Shown in pieces: positions 1 through 5,429 of a stretch of 5,497 nucleotides of DNA. Origin of the DNA: Pseudanabaenaceae cyanobacterium MP8IB2.15 (GTDB lineage: Bacteria; Cyanobacteriota; Cyanobacteriia; Pseudanabaenales; Pseudanabaenaceae). Every line of letters starts with the position of its first letter. Positions within the stretch are counted from its first letter, which is position 1. Location: assembly GCA_030248825.1 (NCBI GenBank), contig JARCMB010000405.1, positions 1-5,497 on the forward strand. Reading direction: 5' to 3'. The notes under the pieces are model-generated. The model had not been told where the DNA came from, did no database searches, and worked only from the letters and a program-made list of their open reading frames with translations. A program made the position numbers and the translations under genes.

Positions 1-223
1 GGGCCTGTTCGACGAACTCAATGCTTCGATCTGTCCCCAACGACTCTCTTACCTGTGCGCCACCGTAACCGACTATTACTAGTTTTCGATCGGGGGCAAC
101 CACTGATGCTGTGTCTAATACCCGTTGGATCAGCGATCGAGATCCTAGTTGCTGCAATACCTTCGGCAAATCCGACTTCATCCTTGTGCCCTTACCCGCC
201 GCCAAAACTACGATCGCTAACAT
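1..223 (-). CDS. glmU: GlmU N-terminus (partial): bifunctional N-acetylglucosamine-1-phosphate uridyltransferase / glucosamine-1-phosphate acetyltransferase
   Basis: The reverse strand from ATG at 223 reads through 74 codons to the window edge without a stop. The product begins MLAIVVLAAGKGTRM and continues with KSDLPKVLQ, the nucleotidyltransferase signature of GlmU: LAAG at residues 7-10, Arg14 and Lys21 in the UTP-binding loop. The fragment ends in FVEQA (70-74), where the family continues into QLGTGHA. GlmU is a cytoplasmic enzyme making UDP-N-acetylglucosamine for peptidoglycan and lipopolysaccharide; only part of its uridyltransferase domain is here, and the left-handed beta-helix acetyltransferase domain lies outside. 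The start is firm: GAGG at 231-234 sits 7 bases upstream, and an in-frame TGA directly precedes the ATG. The gene is divergent from ybaB. Related sugar-nucleotide transferases share LAAGxGTRM, but KSDLPKVL favours GlmU. Confidence 0.93.
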   Translation of the reverse strand, partial: MLAIVVLAAGKGTRMKSDLPKVLQQLGSRSLIQRVLDTASVVAPDRKLVIVGYGGAQVRESLGTDRSIEFVEQA

Positions 224-330
224 TCACTCACCTCAATAATCCACTTGGCTTGCCGTCAAACATTTTAGCAATAGTGTCATCAATGGCATAATATGTGGAC
301 ACCTTAGAACATTAAAATTCAGAGATTACT
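224..330. promoter_or_regulatory. Divergent intergenic region between glmU and ybaB
   Basis: These 107 bases separate two genes transcribed away from each other, so promoters for both should lie here (inference). The best plus-strand -10 match is CATAAT at 287-292, but the hexamer 17 bases upstream, TTTAGC at 264-269, is a poor -35. On the minus strand, TAAAAT at 267-262 and TATTAT at 293-288 resemble -10 boxes without good partners. I see no convincing operator or inverted repeat. GAGG at 231-234 is the glmU ribosome binding site. Confidence 0.4.
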
Positions 331-678
331 ATGGCAGAGAAACAAGGATTTGGCTTTGGACTAGGCAAAATGAAAGAAGCCTTCCAAAAAGCCCAGCAGA
401 TCCAAGAAGGAGCCAAAAAGCTGCAAGAAGAACTGGATGAATTGCGAATCACTGGCGAATCTGGTGGTGGCTTAGTAAAAGTGACTCTTAGCGGTAATCA
501 GGAACCTCACGGGGTCGAAATTGCGGCTGAAGCCCTAAATGAAGGATCGGAAATTCTTTCGGATTTGGTGCTTGCTGCTTTGAAAGATGCTTACAATCTA
601 TCAACCGCAACCATGCGCCAGCAGATGGAGGAACTCACTGGTGGTCTCGGTATCCCAGGCGATTTGGGCAAGTTCTAG
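331..678 (+). CDS. ybaB: YbaB/EbfC family nucleoid-associated DNA-binding protein
   Basis: The 115-residue product has the length and layout of the YbaB/EbfC family: an N-terminal amphipathic, lysine- and glutamine-rich helix (about 13-40, beginning KMKEAFQKAQQIQE), a glycine-rich strand segment GESGGGLVKVTLSGN (42-56) leading into GVEI, and a C-terminal helix EILSDLVLAALKDAYN (about 74-89). The tail is glycine-rich, GGLGIPGDLGKF. The family forms tweezer-like dimers that bind DNA and associate with the nucleoid. In many bacteria ybaB sits with dnaX and recR; here it is divergent from glmU and convergent with rsgA. A weak purine stretch, AGAG at 321-324, lies 6 bases before ATG. Its TAG stop overlaps the rsgA stop by four bases. 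The family assignment is strong; the regulatory role is inferred. Confidence 0.93.
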   Translation: MAEKQGFGFGLGKMKEAFQKAQQIQEGAKKLQEELDELRITGESGGGLVKVTLSGNQEPHGVEIAAEALNEGSEILSDLVLAALKDAYNLSTATMRQQMEELTGGLGIPGDLGKF

Positions 679-1733
679 TCGTCTACATAATCAGCATCAA
701 GATTTTGGTGCTCGTGGCGGCGGGATGTGCGACGGTAGCGTTTAGTTAATAAGCGTGGCTCTTGCTGAGATTTCCCGCCGATCGAAGATTTTCGTTTTGT
801 GTTGGCATCAGGATTAGAAATTACCTGTTGCTTTGTCGTGTAATCTAGGACTTCGCCGAGAAATTGGCAATAGTGGGGATAACGTTCCCAGTCGCCTCGC
901 ACCACGCAGCCCAATTCGTCTTGATGCAGACAGTCTTGAAACTGGCATCCACTGGGATTTTTAGTAATGATCTGACGGGCTTCAGGAAAGCAGTGAATCA
1001 GGCTCATCGGGTCACAGACGATCGAAGGTTGTAAATATCCAGGTGTATCGGCAATCAGACCATGCGCGCCAAAATTAAATAACTCGACATGACGAGTCGT
1101 GTGGCGACCATGACCGAGTTTCTGCGATACTTCACTCACCCGCAAGTTAAGCTCTGGGACAAGAAGATTAATCAGGCTAGATTTACCCACACCAGATGGG
1201 CCAGAGATCGCAGTTACGCCCTGACTGAGATGGAGTTTGAGTAAATCCATCCCTGCGCCTGTCTCCATACTCATGATGATCGGTTCATAGCCCCATTGAT
1301 TCAGTCGATCGATCCATGATTGGGCATATTCTGCGGTCACAAGGTCGCTTTTATTCAGGCATAAGCTGGCGACCAGTCCACAAGACTCGACTTTGACTAG
1401 AAACCGACTGAGCTGCATTGGTTCAATTTCGGGATCGGTCAGAGCAAATACCAGCAGGACTCGATCGATATTTGCCACCATCGGTCGATCGAGTAAGTTC
1501 TGACGTGGTTCAATGCTAGAGATCGCCCCTCGTTGTCCTTGCCAATCTGGTTGTTCGATCGAAACTCGATCGCCAACGTAAACCTGTTGTCCAGTTTTTT
1601 TGAGTCTGGCTCTACGGATACACAGCAGATGCTCGCAATCACGATCTTGAGGTATAGACTCTCGATCCAACCTCACCCGATAGTAATTCGCTTGTACCGC
1701 CAAGACTGTTCCAGTTAAGGTTAACTCACTCAC
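675..1733 (-). CDS. rsgA: Small ribosomal subunit biogenesis GTPase RsgA
   Basis: RsgA (YjeQ) is a circularly permuted GTPase that binds the 30S subunit late in assembly and helps release maturation factors. The 352-residue product shows the permuted motif order: an N-terminal OB-fold (about 1-75), NKSD (127-130, G4), P-loop GPSGVGKSS (178-186, G1), HTTRH (211-215, switch/G2) and DTPG (229-232, G3). The C-terminal zinc-binding set follows as Cys263, Cys268, His270 and Cys276. After about residue 300 there is a lysine- and arginine-rich tail (KRYRRTSRR at 331-339) that may contact RNA (inference). The start is GTG and overlaps the tusA-like stop in GTGA (1730-1733), suggesting translational coupling; I see no strong ribosome binding site. 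All GTPase and zinc residues are present, so it should be active. Confidence 0.96.
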   Translation of the reverse strand: MSELTLTGTVLAVQANYYRVRLDRESIPQDRDCEHLLCIRRARLKKTGQQVYVGDRVSIEQPDWQGQRGAISSIEPRQNLLDRPMVANIDRVLLVFALTDPEIEPMQLSRFLVKVESCGLVASLCLNKSDLVTAEYAQSWIDRLNQWGYEPIIMSMETGAGMDLLKLHLSQGVTAISGPSGVGKSSLINLLVPELNLRVSEVSQKLGHGRHTTRHVELFNFGAHGLIADTPGYLQPSIVCDPMSLIHCFPEARQIITKNPSGCQFQDCLHQDELGCVVRGDWERYPHYCQFLGEVLDYTTKQQVISNPDANTKRKSSIGGKSQQEPRLLTKRYRRTSRRHEHQNLDADYVDD

Positions 1734-1963
1734 GCTTTTTGCACCATCAGCGCAAAGAAATGCTCGCGTGGCTCAATCTTTTGGATCTGATGTCCATCCA
1801 CCACTAAGCTATTTGGCACCTGTTCGATCGGTTCACCCGCATCCAGTAGTACTTCCAACACTTCACCCGACCCAATTCTCTCGAGGTAAAGCTTCGCCCG
1901 CACAAAGCTGAGTGGGCAAGGCACGCCTCTCAAGTCGAGTGATTTTTGGGGATTTTCTGTCAT
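1730..1963 (-). CDS. TusA/SirA-like sulfurtransferase family protein
   Basis: The 77-residue product matches the single-domain TusA (SirA, YeeD) family in size and in its N-terminal signature SLDLRGVPCPLSFVRAKLYL. Cys16 matches the persulfide-carrying cysteine, so a small cytoplasmic sulfur carrier is likely. The usual CPxP motif reads CPLS here, so the second proline is absent. Family members relay sulfur for tRNA thiolation, molybdenum cofactor synthesis and other pathways; which applies here cannot be read from the sequence. The gene begins 11 bases after dnaJ and overlaps the rsgA start by four bases, so it is the middle of a dnaJ, tusA-like, rsgA run. The ATG at 1963 is chosen because an upstream ATG in the same frame is followed at once by TGA. 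No good ribosome binding site precedes it. Confidence 0.87.
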   Translation of the reverse strand: MTENPQKSLDLRGVPCPLSFVRAKLYLERIGSGEVLEVLLDAGEPIEQVPNSLVVDGHQIQKIEPREHFFALMVQKA

Positions 1964-1974
1964 ATTTCACATAA

Positions 1975-3099
1975 CTATCTGTTAAAGATGCCACCGAGGA
2001 AGCCTTCAATCCCGCCTTTACCTGCACCGCCTTTGAGTTTGTCGAGTAGCTTTTCCAACACCTCACGTTCTTCGCCACTTACTTTCGGAATATCGATCTT
2101 AATCGCGATCAGATGATCGCCACGCGCCACAGGATTGCCGAGCTTAGGAACACCTAGATTTTCTAAGGTCAGAACCGTATCGGGTTGAGTCCCAACGGGG
2201 ATGGTCAGAGGTTTTTTGCCATCGACCGTATTAACCGTGATCTTGTCTCCCAGAATTGCTTGCAGGTAGCTGATTTTAATTTCTGTGAGGATATTAATAC
2301 CATCGCGCTCAAATTCTTGGTCAGCTTGAACGAACAAGTAGACGTACAGATCGCCTGATGGGCCAGCTTTTTGTCCAGCATCGCCCTCACCTGTGACGCG
2401 CAGGCGTGTACCGCTATCGACCCCAGCAGGAATCGTGATTTTCAGTTTTTTCGTCACCTGATTTAGACCGTTGCCGCCACAGGTTTCACACTTCTCTTCG
2501 ATCATCTGCCCTGTGCCGTTGCAGGTAGGACAAGCCGATACTTGGGTAAAACTACCAAATGGGGTACGTGTCGCCCGACGGACTTGACCACCACCACCGC
2601 AAGTCGTACAAGTACGCGGTTTAGTGCCTGGTTTTGCGCCCGAACCGCTACAGGTGTTACAAGTTTCGAGGTGGGCGATTTTAATTTGTTTCTCGCCACC
2701 AAACACGGCTTCCCGAAACTCTAGTTTCAGATCGAAGCGCAGATCGTCACCACGGGTCGGCCCAGTCCGCCGCCGTGCTTGTGGGTTGCCGCCGCCAGAT
2801 CCAGCAAAGCCGCTAAAAAAGCTCTCGAAGATATCGGCAAACCCACCCATGTCTCCCATGTCAGGCATCCCCGCATTTCCACCCATGCCAGCTTCGCCAA
2901 ATCGATCGTAGCGAGATCGCGATTCTGGTTCTGAGAGGGCTTCGTAGGCACGGTTGATTTCCTTAAATCGTTCGTCCGCACCGTCTTCTTTGTTAACGTC
3001 AGGATGGTACTTCCGCGCCAACCGTCTATACGCTCGCTTGATTTCCTCTTTATCTGATTCACGGGAAACTCCAAGGATTTCGTAGTAGTCACGCGCCAT
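1975..3099 (-). CDS. dnaJ: Molecular chaperone DnaJ (Hsp40, type I)
   Basis: The 374-residue protein is a complete type I J-protein that delivers unfolded substrates to DnaK and stimulates its ATPase. The J domain (about 1-70) starts ARDYYEILGV and carries HPD at 32-34. A glycine- and methionine-rich linker with phenylalanines follows (about 71-105, including GMPDMGDMGG). Four zinc-binding repeats of form CxxCxGxG are intact: CNTCSGSG (147-154), CTTCGGGG (164-171), CPTCNGTG (190-197) and CETCGGNG (204-211). The C-terminal peptide-binding domains and a glycine-rich tail complete the usual length. No dnaK or grpE is adjacent in the window; aroE is upstream instead. The ATG at 3099 fits the canonical N-terminus, although no Shine-Dalgarno sequence precedes it. 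Cyanobacteria carry several J-proteins, but the full zinc domain makes this the DnaJ type proper. Confidence 0.97.
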   Translation of the reverse strand: MARDYYEILGVSRESDKEEIKRAYRRLARKYHPDVNKEDGADERFKEINRAYEALSEPESRSRYDRFGEAGMGGNAGMPDMGDMGGFADIFESFFSGFAGSGGGNPQARRRTGPTRGDDLRFDLKLEFREAVFGGEKQIKIAHLETCNTCSGSGAKPGTKPRTCTTCGGGGQVRRATRTPFGSFTQVSACPTCNGTGQMIEEKCETCGGNGLNQVTKKLKITIPAGVDSGTRLRVTGEGDAGQKAGPSGDLYVYLFVQADQEFERDGINILTEIKISYLQAILGDKITVNTVDGKKPLTIPVGTQPDTVLTLENLGVPKLGNPVARGDHLIAIKIDIPKVSGEEREVLEKLLDKLKGGAGKGGIEGFLGGIFNR

Positions 3100-3176
3100 A
3101 GGGGATTACTCAGTCACTTAATAAATTCGTTGATACTTATCTTAATCTAACTCAGCATCTACCAATCTGGCTAAAG
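3100..3176 (-). promoter_or_regulatory. aroE-dnaJ intergenic spacer, possible dnaJ promoter
   Basis: This is the largest gap in the minus-strand gene run (77 bases) and is AT-rich, so a separate dnaJ promoter is plausible (inference). On the minus strand a TTGGTA hexamer is followed 15 bases later by TAAGAT, a suboptimal spacing. I see no intrinsic terminator after aroE and no CIRCE-type heat-shock inverted repeat. Read-through from aroE is equally possible. Confidence 0.25.
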
Positions 3177-4067
3177 TCATTCTTTTGATTCTGCTAATTT
3201 GGCTAACAGGGCTTGCTGCATGATTTCGATCGGTGCAGGACGACCGATCCAAAATTCTAGAGCGATCGCGCCTTGATGCAATAGCATTTCTAATCCGTCG
3301 ATCGACATTAACCCTCTAGCTGTTGCTAATTTCAGCAATTTTGTCGGTGCAGGTGTATAAATCAGGTCATAGACGATCGAATTCTGCGGCAATATTTGGA
3401 TTTGCGCCTCGTTGATAGGTGTATGAGGATCGCTACCCATACCAATCGGTGTGGCATTAACCACTAAACCTGCCACTTCTAATAAGTTGTCAAGCGAATG
3501 CCAAGTATGGACACGCAGCGCATAGTTTTGTAACTGCGTCGCCATTTGACCGTGAAATTTCTTCATTTTTTTGGGGTCGCGCCCAACAACATGCACAACA
3601 GGGCAGCCAAGTTGTAAACACCCTGCAATTACCGCTCTTGCCGCGCCACCACTACCTAGAACTAGGGCAGGAGTTTTTTGCCAATCGCGGTCTAATTCGA
3701 TCAAAGGTGCCAGAAAACCCGCAATATCAGTATTTGTCCCTACCCATTCTTCGCCCACCCGCTTGACGGTATTGACTGCGCCTACCGATCTCGCTGTGTC
3801 AGAAATCTGATCGAGGAATGGGATCACTTCTTGCTTATGCGGAATCGTGAGGTTAAAGCCTTTGATCGCGGAAATTGCCTTTAACCCGCTCACAGCAGTT
3901 GCCAGATCTTTGATATCCACAGGTAAAGGAATGTAGATGTAATCTAGCCCCATCGCTTCCAGAGCCGCATTGTGCATGGCAGGGGAAAGACTATGACTAA
4001 CAGGTGAGCCAATAATTCCCAGAATTTTGGTTGTGCCAGAAATATGACTCACAATCGCTGCCCCCAT
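3177..4067 (-). CDS. aroE: Shikimate dehydrogenase (NADP+)
   Basis: AroE reduces 3-dehydroshikimate to shikimate with NADPH in the cytoplasmic pathway to aromatic amino acids. The 296-residue product has the substrate-binding half with GSPVSHSLSPAMHN (20-33), NLTIPHK ending at the catalytic lysine (Lys78), AVNT with Asn99, and NTD ending at Asp114. The Rossmann half contains the nucleotide loop GSGGAAR (138-144), NATPIGM (204-210), DLIYTPAPTKLL (234-245) and DGLEMLLHQ (257-265). All catalytic and binding residues are present. The N-terminus runs about 12 residues before the usual KILGIIGSP beginning. GTG at codon 6 (4052) is an alternative start, preceded by a GGGGG run; ATG at 4067 lies only 9 bases after the upstream stop. 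It may be co-transcribed with the receiver-EAL gene before it. Confidence 0.95.
   Translation of the reverse strand: MGAAIVSHISGTTKILGIIGSPVSHSLSPAMHNAALEAMGLDYIYIPLPVDIKDLATAVSGLKAISAIKGFNLTIPHKQEVIPFLDQISDTARSVGAVNTVKRVGEEWVGTNTDIAGFLAPLIELDRDWQKTPALVLGSGGAARAVIAGCLQLGCPVVHVVGRDPKKMKKFHGQMATQLQNYALRVHTWHSLDNLLEVAGLVVNATPIGMGSDPHTPINEAQIQILPQNSIVYDLIYTPAPTKLLKLATARGLMSIDGLEMLLHQGAIALEFWIGRPAPIEIMQQALLAKLAESKE
3262..3269. repeat. HIP1 octamer GCGATCGC
   Basis: This is a perfect copy of the highly iterated palindrome of cyanobacterial chromosomes, inside the 3' part of aroE. It is the only full octamer I found, but its core CGATCG recurs about 17 times across the window. Confidence 0.8.
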
Positions 4068-4076
4068 CTCAATAGT

Positions 4077-5330
4077 CTAACTTTCCAGGCTTTTGATGTT
4101 CTCATTGATTAAGTTCGTGGCAGCTTTGGCAGTGACTGGTCTAGAGAAGTAAAATCCTTGTCCATTCTTACAGGCAAGAATTTTAAGCGTCTCCAGTTGG
4201 GCAGCGGTTTCGATCCCTTCGGCTATGACATCTTTGTCGAGCGTAATTGCCAACATTGTAATGGCATTGACTAAAACCCATTTCTCTTGTCTAACAAAAG
4301 ATTGATCGATTTTTAAGCCATCAAATGGAAAATCGTAGAGGCGATTTAGCGACGAATAACCGCTACCAAAGTCGTCAATATAAAGCTGTGTGCCCAGATT
4401 TTTAAGTTGGCGGAGAATATCTAATCCAATATTTTGGTCGAGCATCACCGCACTCTCAGTAATTTCGATCTTTAATTTATGTGGTTCGATCGAAGTCTCT
4501 GCTAAGACTTGTTTGACATGTTTGACTAAACTGCTATCAATCAACTGTTTACCTGAGACATTAACGCTAAGTGACAAGCCGTGATCGGGAAATTGCTGAG
4601 TCCATACACTCAGTTGCCGACAAGCTTCACTAATTACCCATTTACCAATCTCTCCAATTATCCCTGTGGCCTCTGCTACAGGAATAAAATCTAGCGGTGA
4701 TATCATGCCTCGTTGAGGATGATGCCATCGGATCAGCGTCTCAAAACAGTAGATCTTTTCACTGTCAAACTCAATTAACGGCTGATAATAAAGCTCAAAT
4801 TCATTTTGTTTTACAGCTAATTTCAGATCTTCATATAGGTCATGTTCGGTGCTAAACAATTCACAAATTTCGCCTTGGAGCAAAGCATTTTGGGCTTGCA
4901 GCAGTTTTGCCTGCTCTTGTAAATGAATTTGAGACCGTCGTAATTTGATATGAGTGTCAACTCTGGCGAGGACTTCTGCCAGTTGGAAAGGCTTACTGAT
5001 ATAATCCACACCGCCCACCGAAAAGGCTTCCAGTTTATCCGCTACACTATCGAGCGCACTCATAAAGATCACTGGAATATCGCGAGTTTCAGGGCGGGCT
5101 TTGATCTGACTACATACCTCAAAGCCATTCATTTCTGGCATATTAATATCTAACAAGATCGCATCAGGTGGATCTGAGAATATGCGCTTCAGGGCGATTT
5201 GGGGGTTATTTGCTTGCCTAACTTTATATCCTTGCTTAAGCAGCATAATCGAGAGCATTTGCAAAGTCTCAGGTCTGTCATCAACAATGACAATGTAACC
5301 GCTCGAACTACTATCTTGGCGATCATTCAC
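4077..5330 (-). CDS. Response regulator with receiver and EAL domains, probable cyclic-di-GMP phosphodiesterase
   Basis: The product has an N-terminal receiver domain and a C-terminal EAL domain. Residues are numbered from the longer GTG start at 5339. The receiver (about 14-130) has acidic residues Asp20-Asp21, phosphoacceptor Asp64 in LLDINMPEMNG, Ser94 and Lys116 in the KPF motif. A likely coiled linker (about 132-160, rich in Gln, Leu and Ala) leads to the EAL domain (about 175-412). There the signature reads ETL (200-202) and is followed by Asn260, EITE (292-295), DDFGSGYSS (322-330), LKID (342-345, Lys343), EGIE (374-377) and GQGF (393-396). These are the expected metal- and substrate-binding residues, so hydrolysis of cyclic-di-GMP to pGpG is likely. 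There is no GGDEF domain or membrane segment, so it should be cytosolic and driven by an unseen histidine kinase. I prefer GTG at 5330 because AGAGG at 5339-5343 is well placed for it. Confidence 0.92.
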   Translation of the reverse strand: MNDRQDSSSSGYIVIVDDRPETLQMLSIMLLKQGYKVRQANNPQIALKRIFSDPPDAILLDINMPEMNGFEVCSQIKARPETRDIPVIFMSALDSVADKLEAFSVGGVDYISKPFQLAEVLARVDTHIKLRRSQIHLQEQAKLLQAQNALLQGEICELFSTEHDLYEDLKLAVKQNEFELYYQPLIEFDSEKIYCFETLIRWHHPQRGMISPLDFIPVAEATGIIGEIGKWVISEACRQLSVWTQQFPDHGLSLSVNVSGKQLIDSSLVKHVKQVLAETSIEPHKLKIEITESAVMLDQNIGLDILRQLKNLGTQLYIDDFGSGYSSLNRLYDFPFDGLKIDQSFVRQEKWVLVNAITMLAITLDKDVIAEGIETAAQLETLKILACKNGQGFYFSRPVTAKAATNLINENIKSLES

Positions 5331-5338
5331 GCTTATCA

Positions 5339-5343
5339 CCTCT
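5339..5343 (-). promoter_or_regulatory. Shine-Dalgarno sequence of the receiver-EAL gene
   Basis: The minus strand reads AGAGG followed by TGATAAGC (8 bases) and then GTG at 5330-5328. This is the strongest ribosome binding site upstream of the minus-strand gene run. It overlaps the alternative GTG at 5339, which makes that upstream start unlikely and shortens the protein by three residues to 417. Confidence 0.65.
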
Positions 5344-5406
5344 AAGTAAACTTCTTCTATGTGAACCTACAGGGTTGGGACATTCCATCGTACTCGTATT
5401 TGACAC

Positions 5407-5429
5407 TCCTCGCTCTAAAGAGACGAGGA
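5407..5429. repeat. Inverted-repeat hairpin upstream of the receiver-EAL gene
   Basis: TCCTCG (5407-5412) pairs with CGAGGA (5424-5429). Inside it CTC (5413-5415) pairs with GAG (5420-5422), leaving a TAAA loop and one bulged A. On the plus strand it is preceded by TTTGACAC and followed by TTCTTT, a weak T tract, so it could terminate plus-strand transcription; on the minus strand no T tract follows. From memory, a GACACTCC-hairpin-GATTCTT arrangement is common next to IS200/IS605-type tnpB genes in cyanobacteria. It could therefore be a leftover element end. It also spans the stop codon of the partial minus-strand frame at 5415. Confidence 0.5.

Noticed and set aside
55..291. Plus-strand 78-residue open frame at the left end
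   Set aside because: It lies mostly antisense to the glmU start, whose product carries an unmistakable LAAGKGTRM signature; the plus-strand product is low-complexity and resembles no family.
2430..2660. Repeated cysteine-glycine motifs suggesting a tandem DNA repeat
   Set aside because: The periodicity is the four CxxCxGxG zinc-binding repeats of DnaJ, explained by the protein.
2542..2911. Plus-strand frames opposite dnaJ
   Set aside because: Their proline- and serine-rich products are antisense reflections of the glycine-rich linker and zinc repeats of dnaJ.
2727..3092. Minus-strand 121-residue frame inside dnaJ
   Set aside because: It is an alternate frame of the dnaJ coding sequence; dnaJ itself is complete with J domain and all four zinc repeats.
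3571..3810. Plus-strand 79-residue frame within aroE
   Set aside because: It is antisense to the conserved Rossmann half of AroE and has no recognisable domain or ribosome binding site.
5364..5376. Short inverted repeat AACC / GGTT in the flank of the receiver-EAL gene
   Set aside because: A four-base stem with a five-base loop is expected by chance and has no T tract or recognisable operator context.
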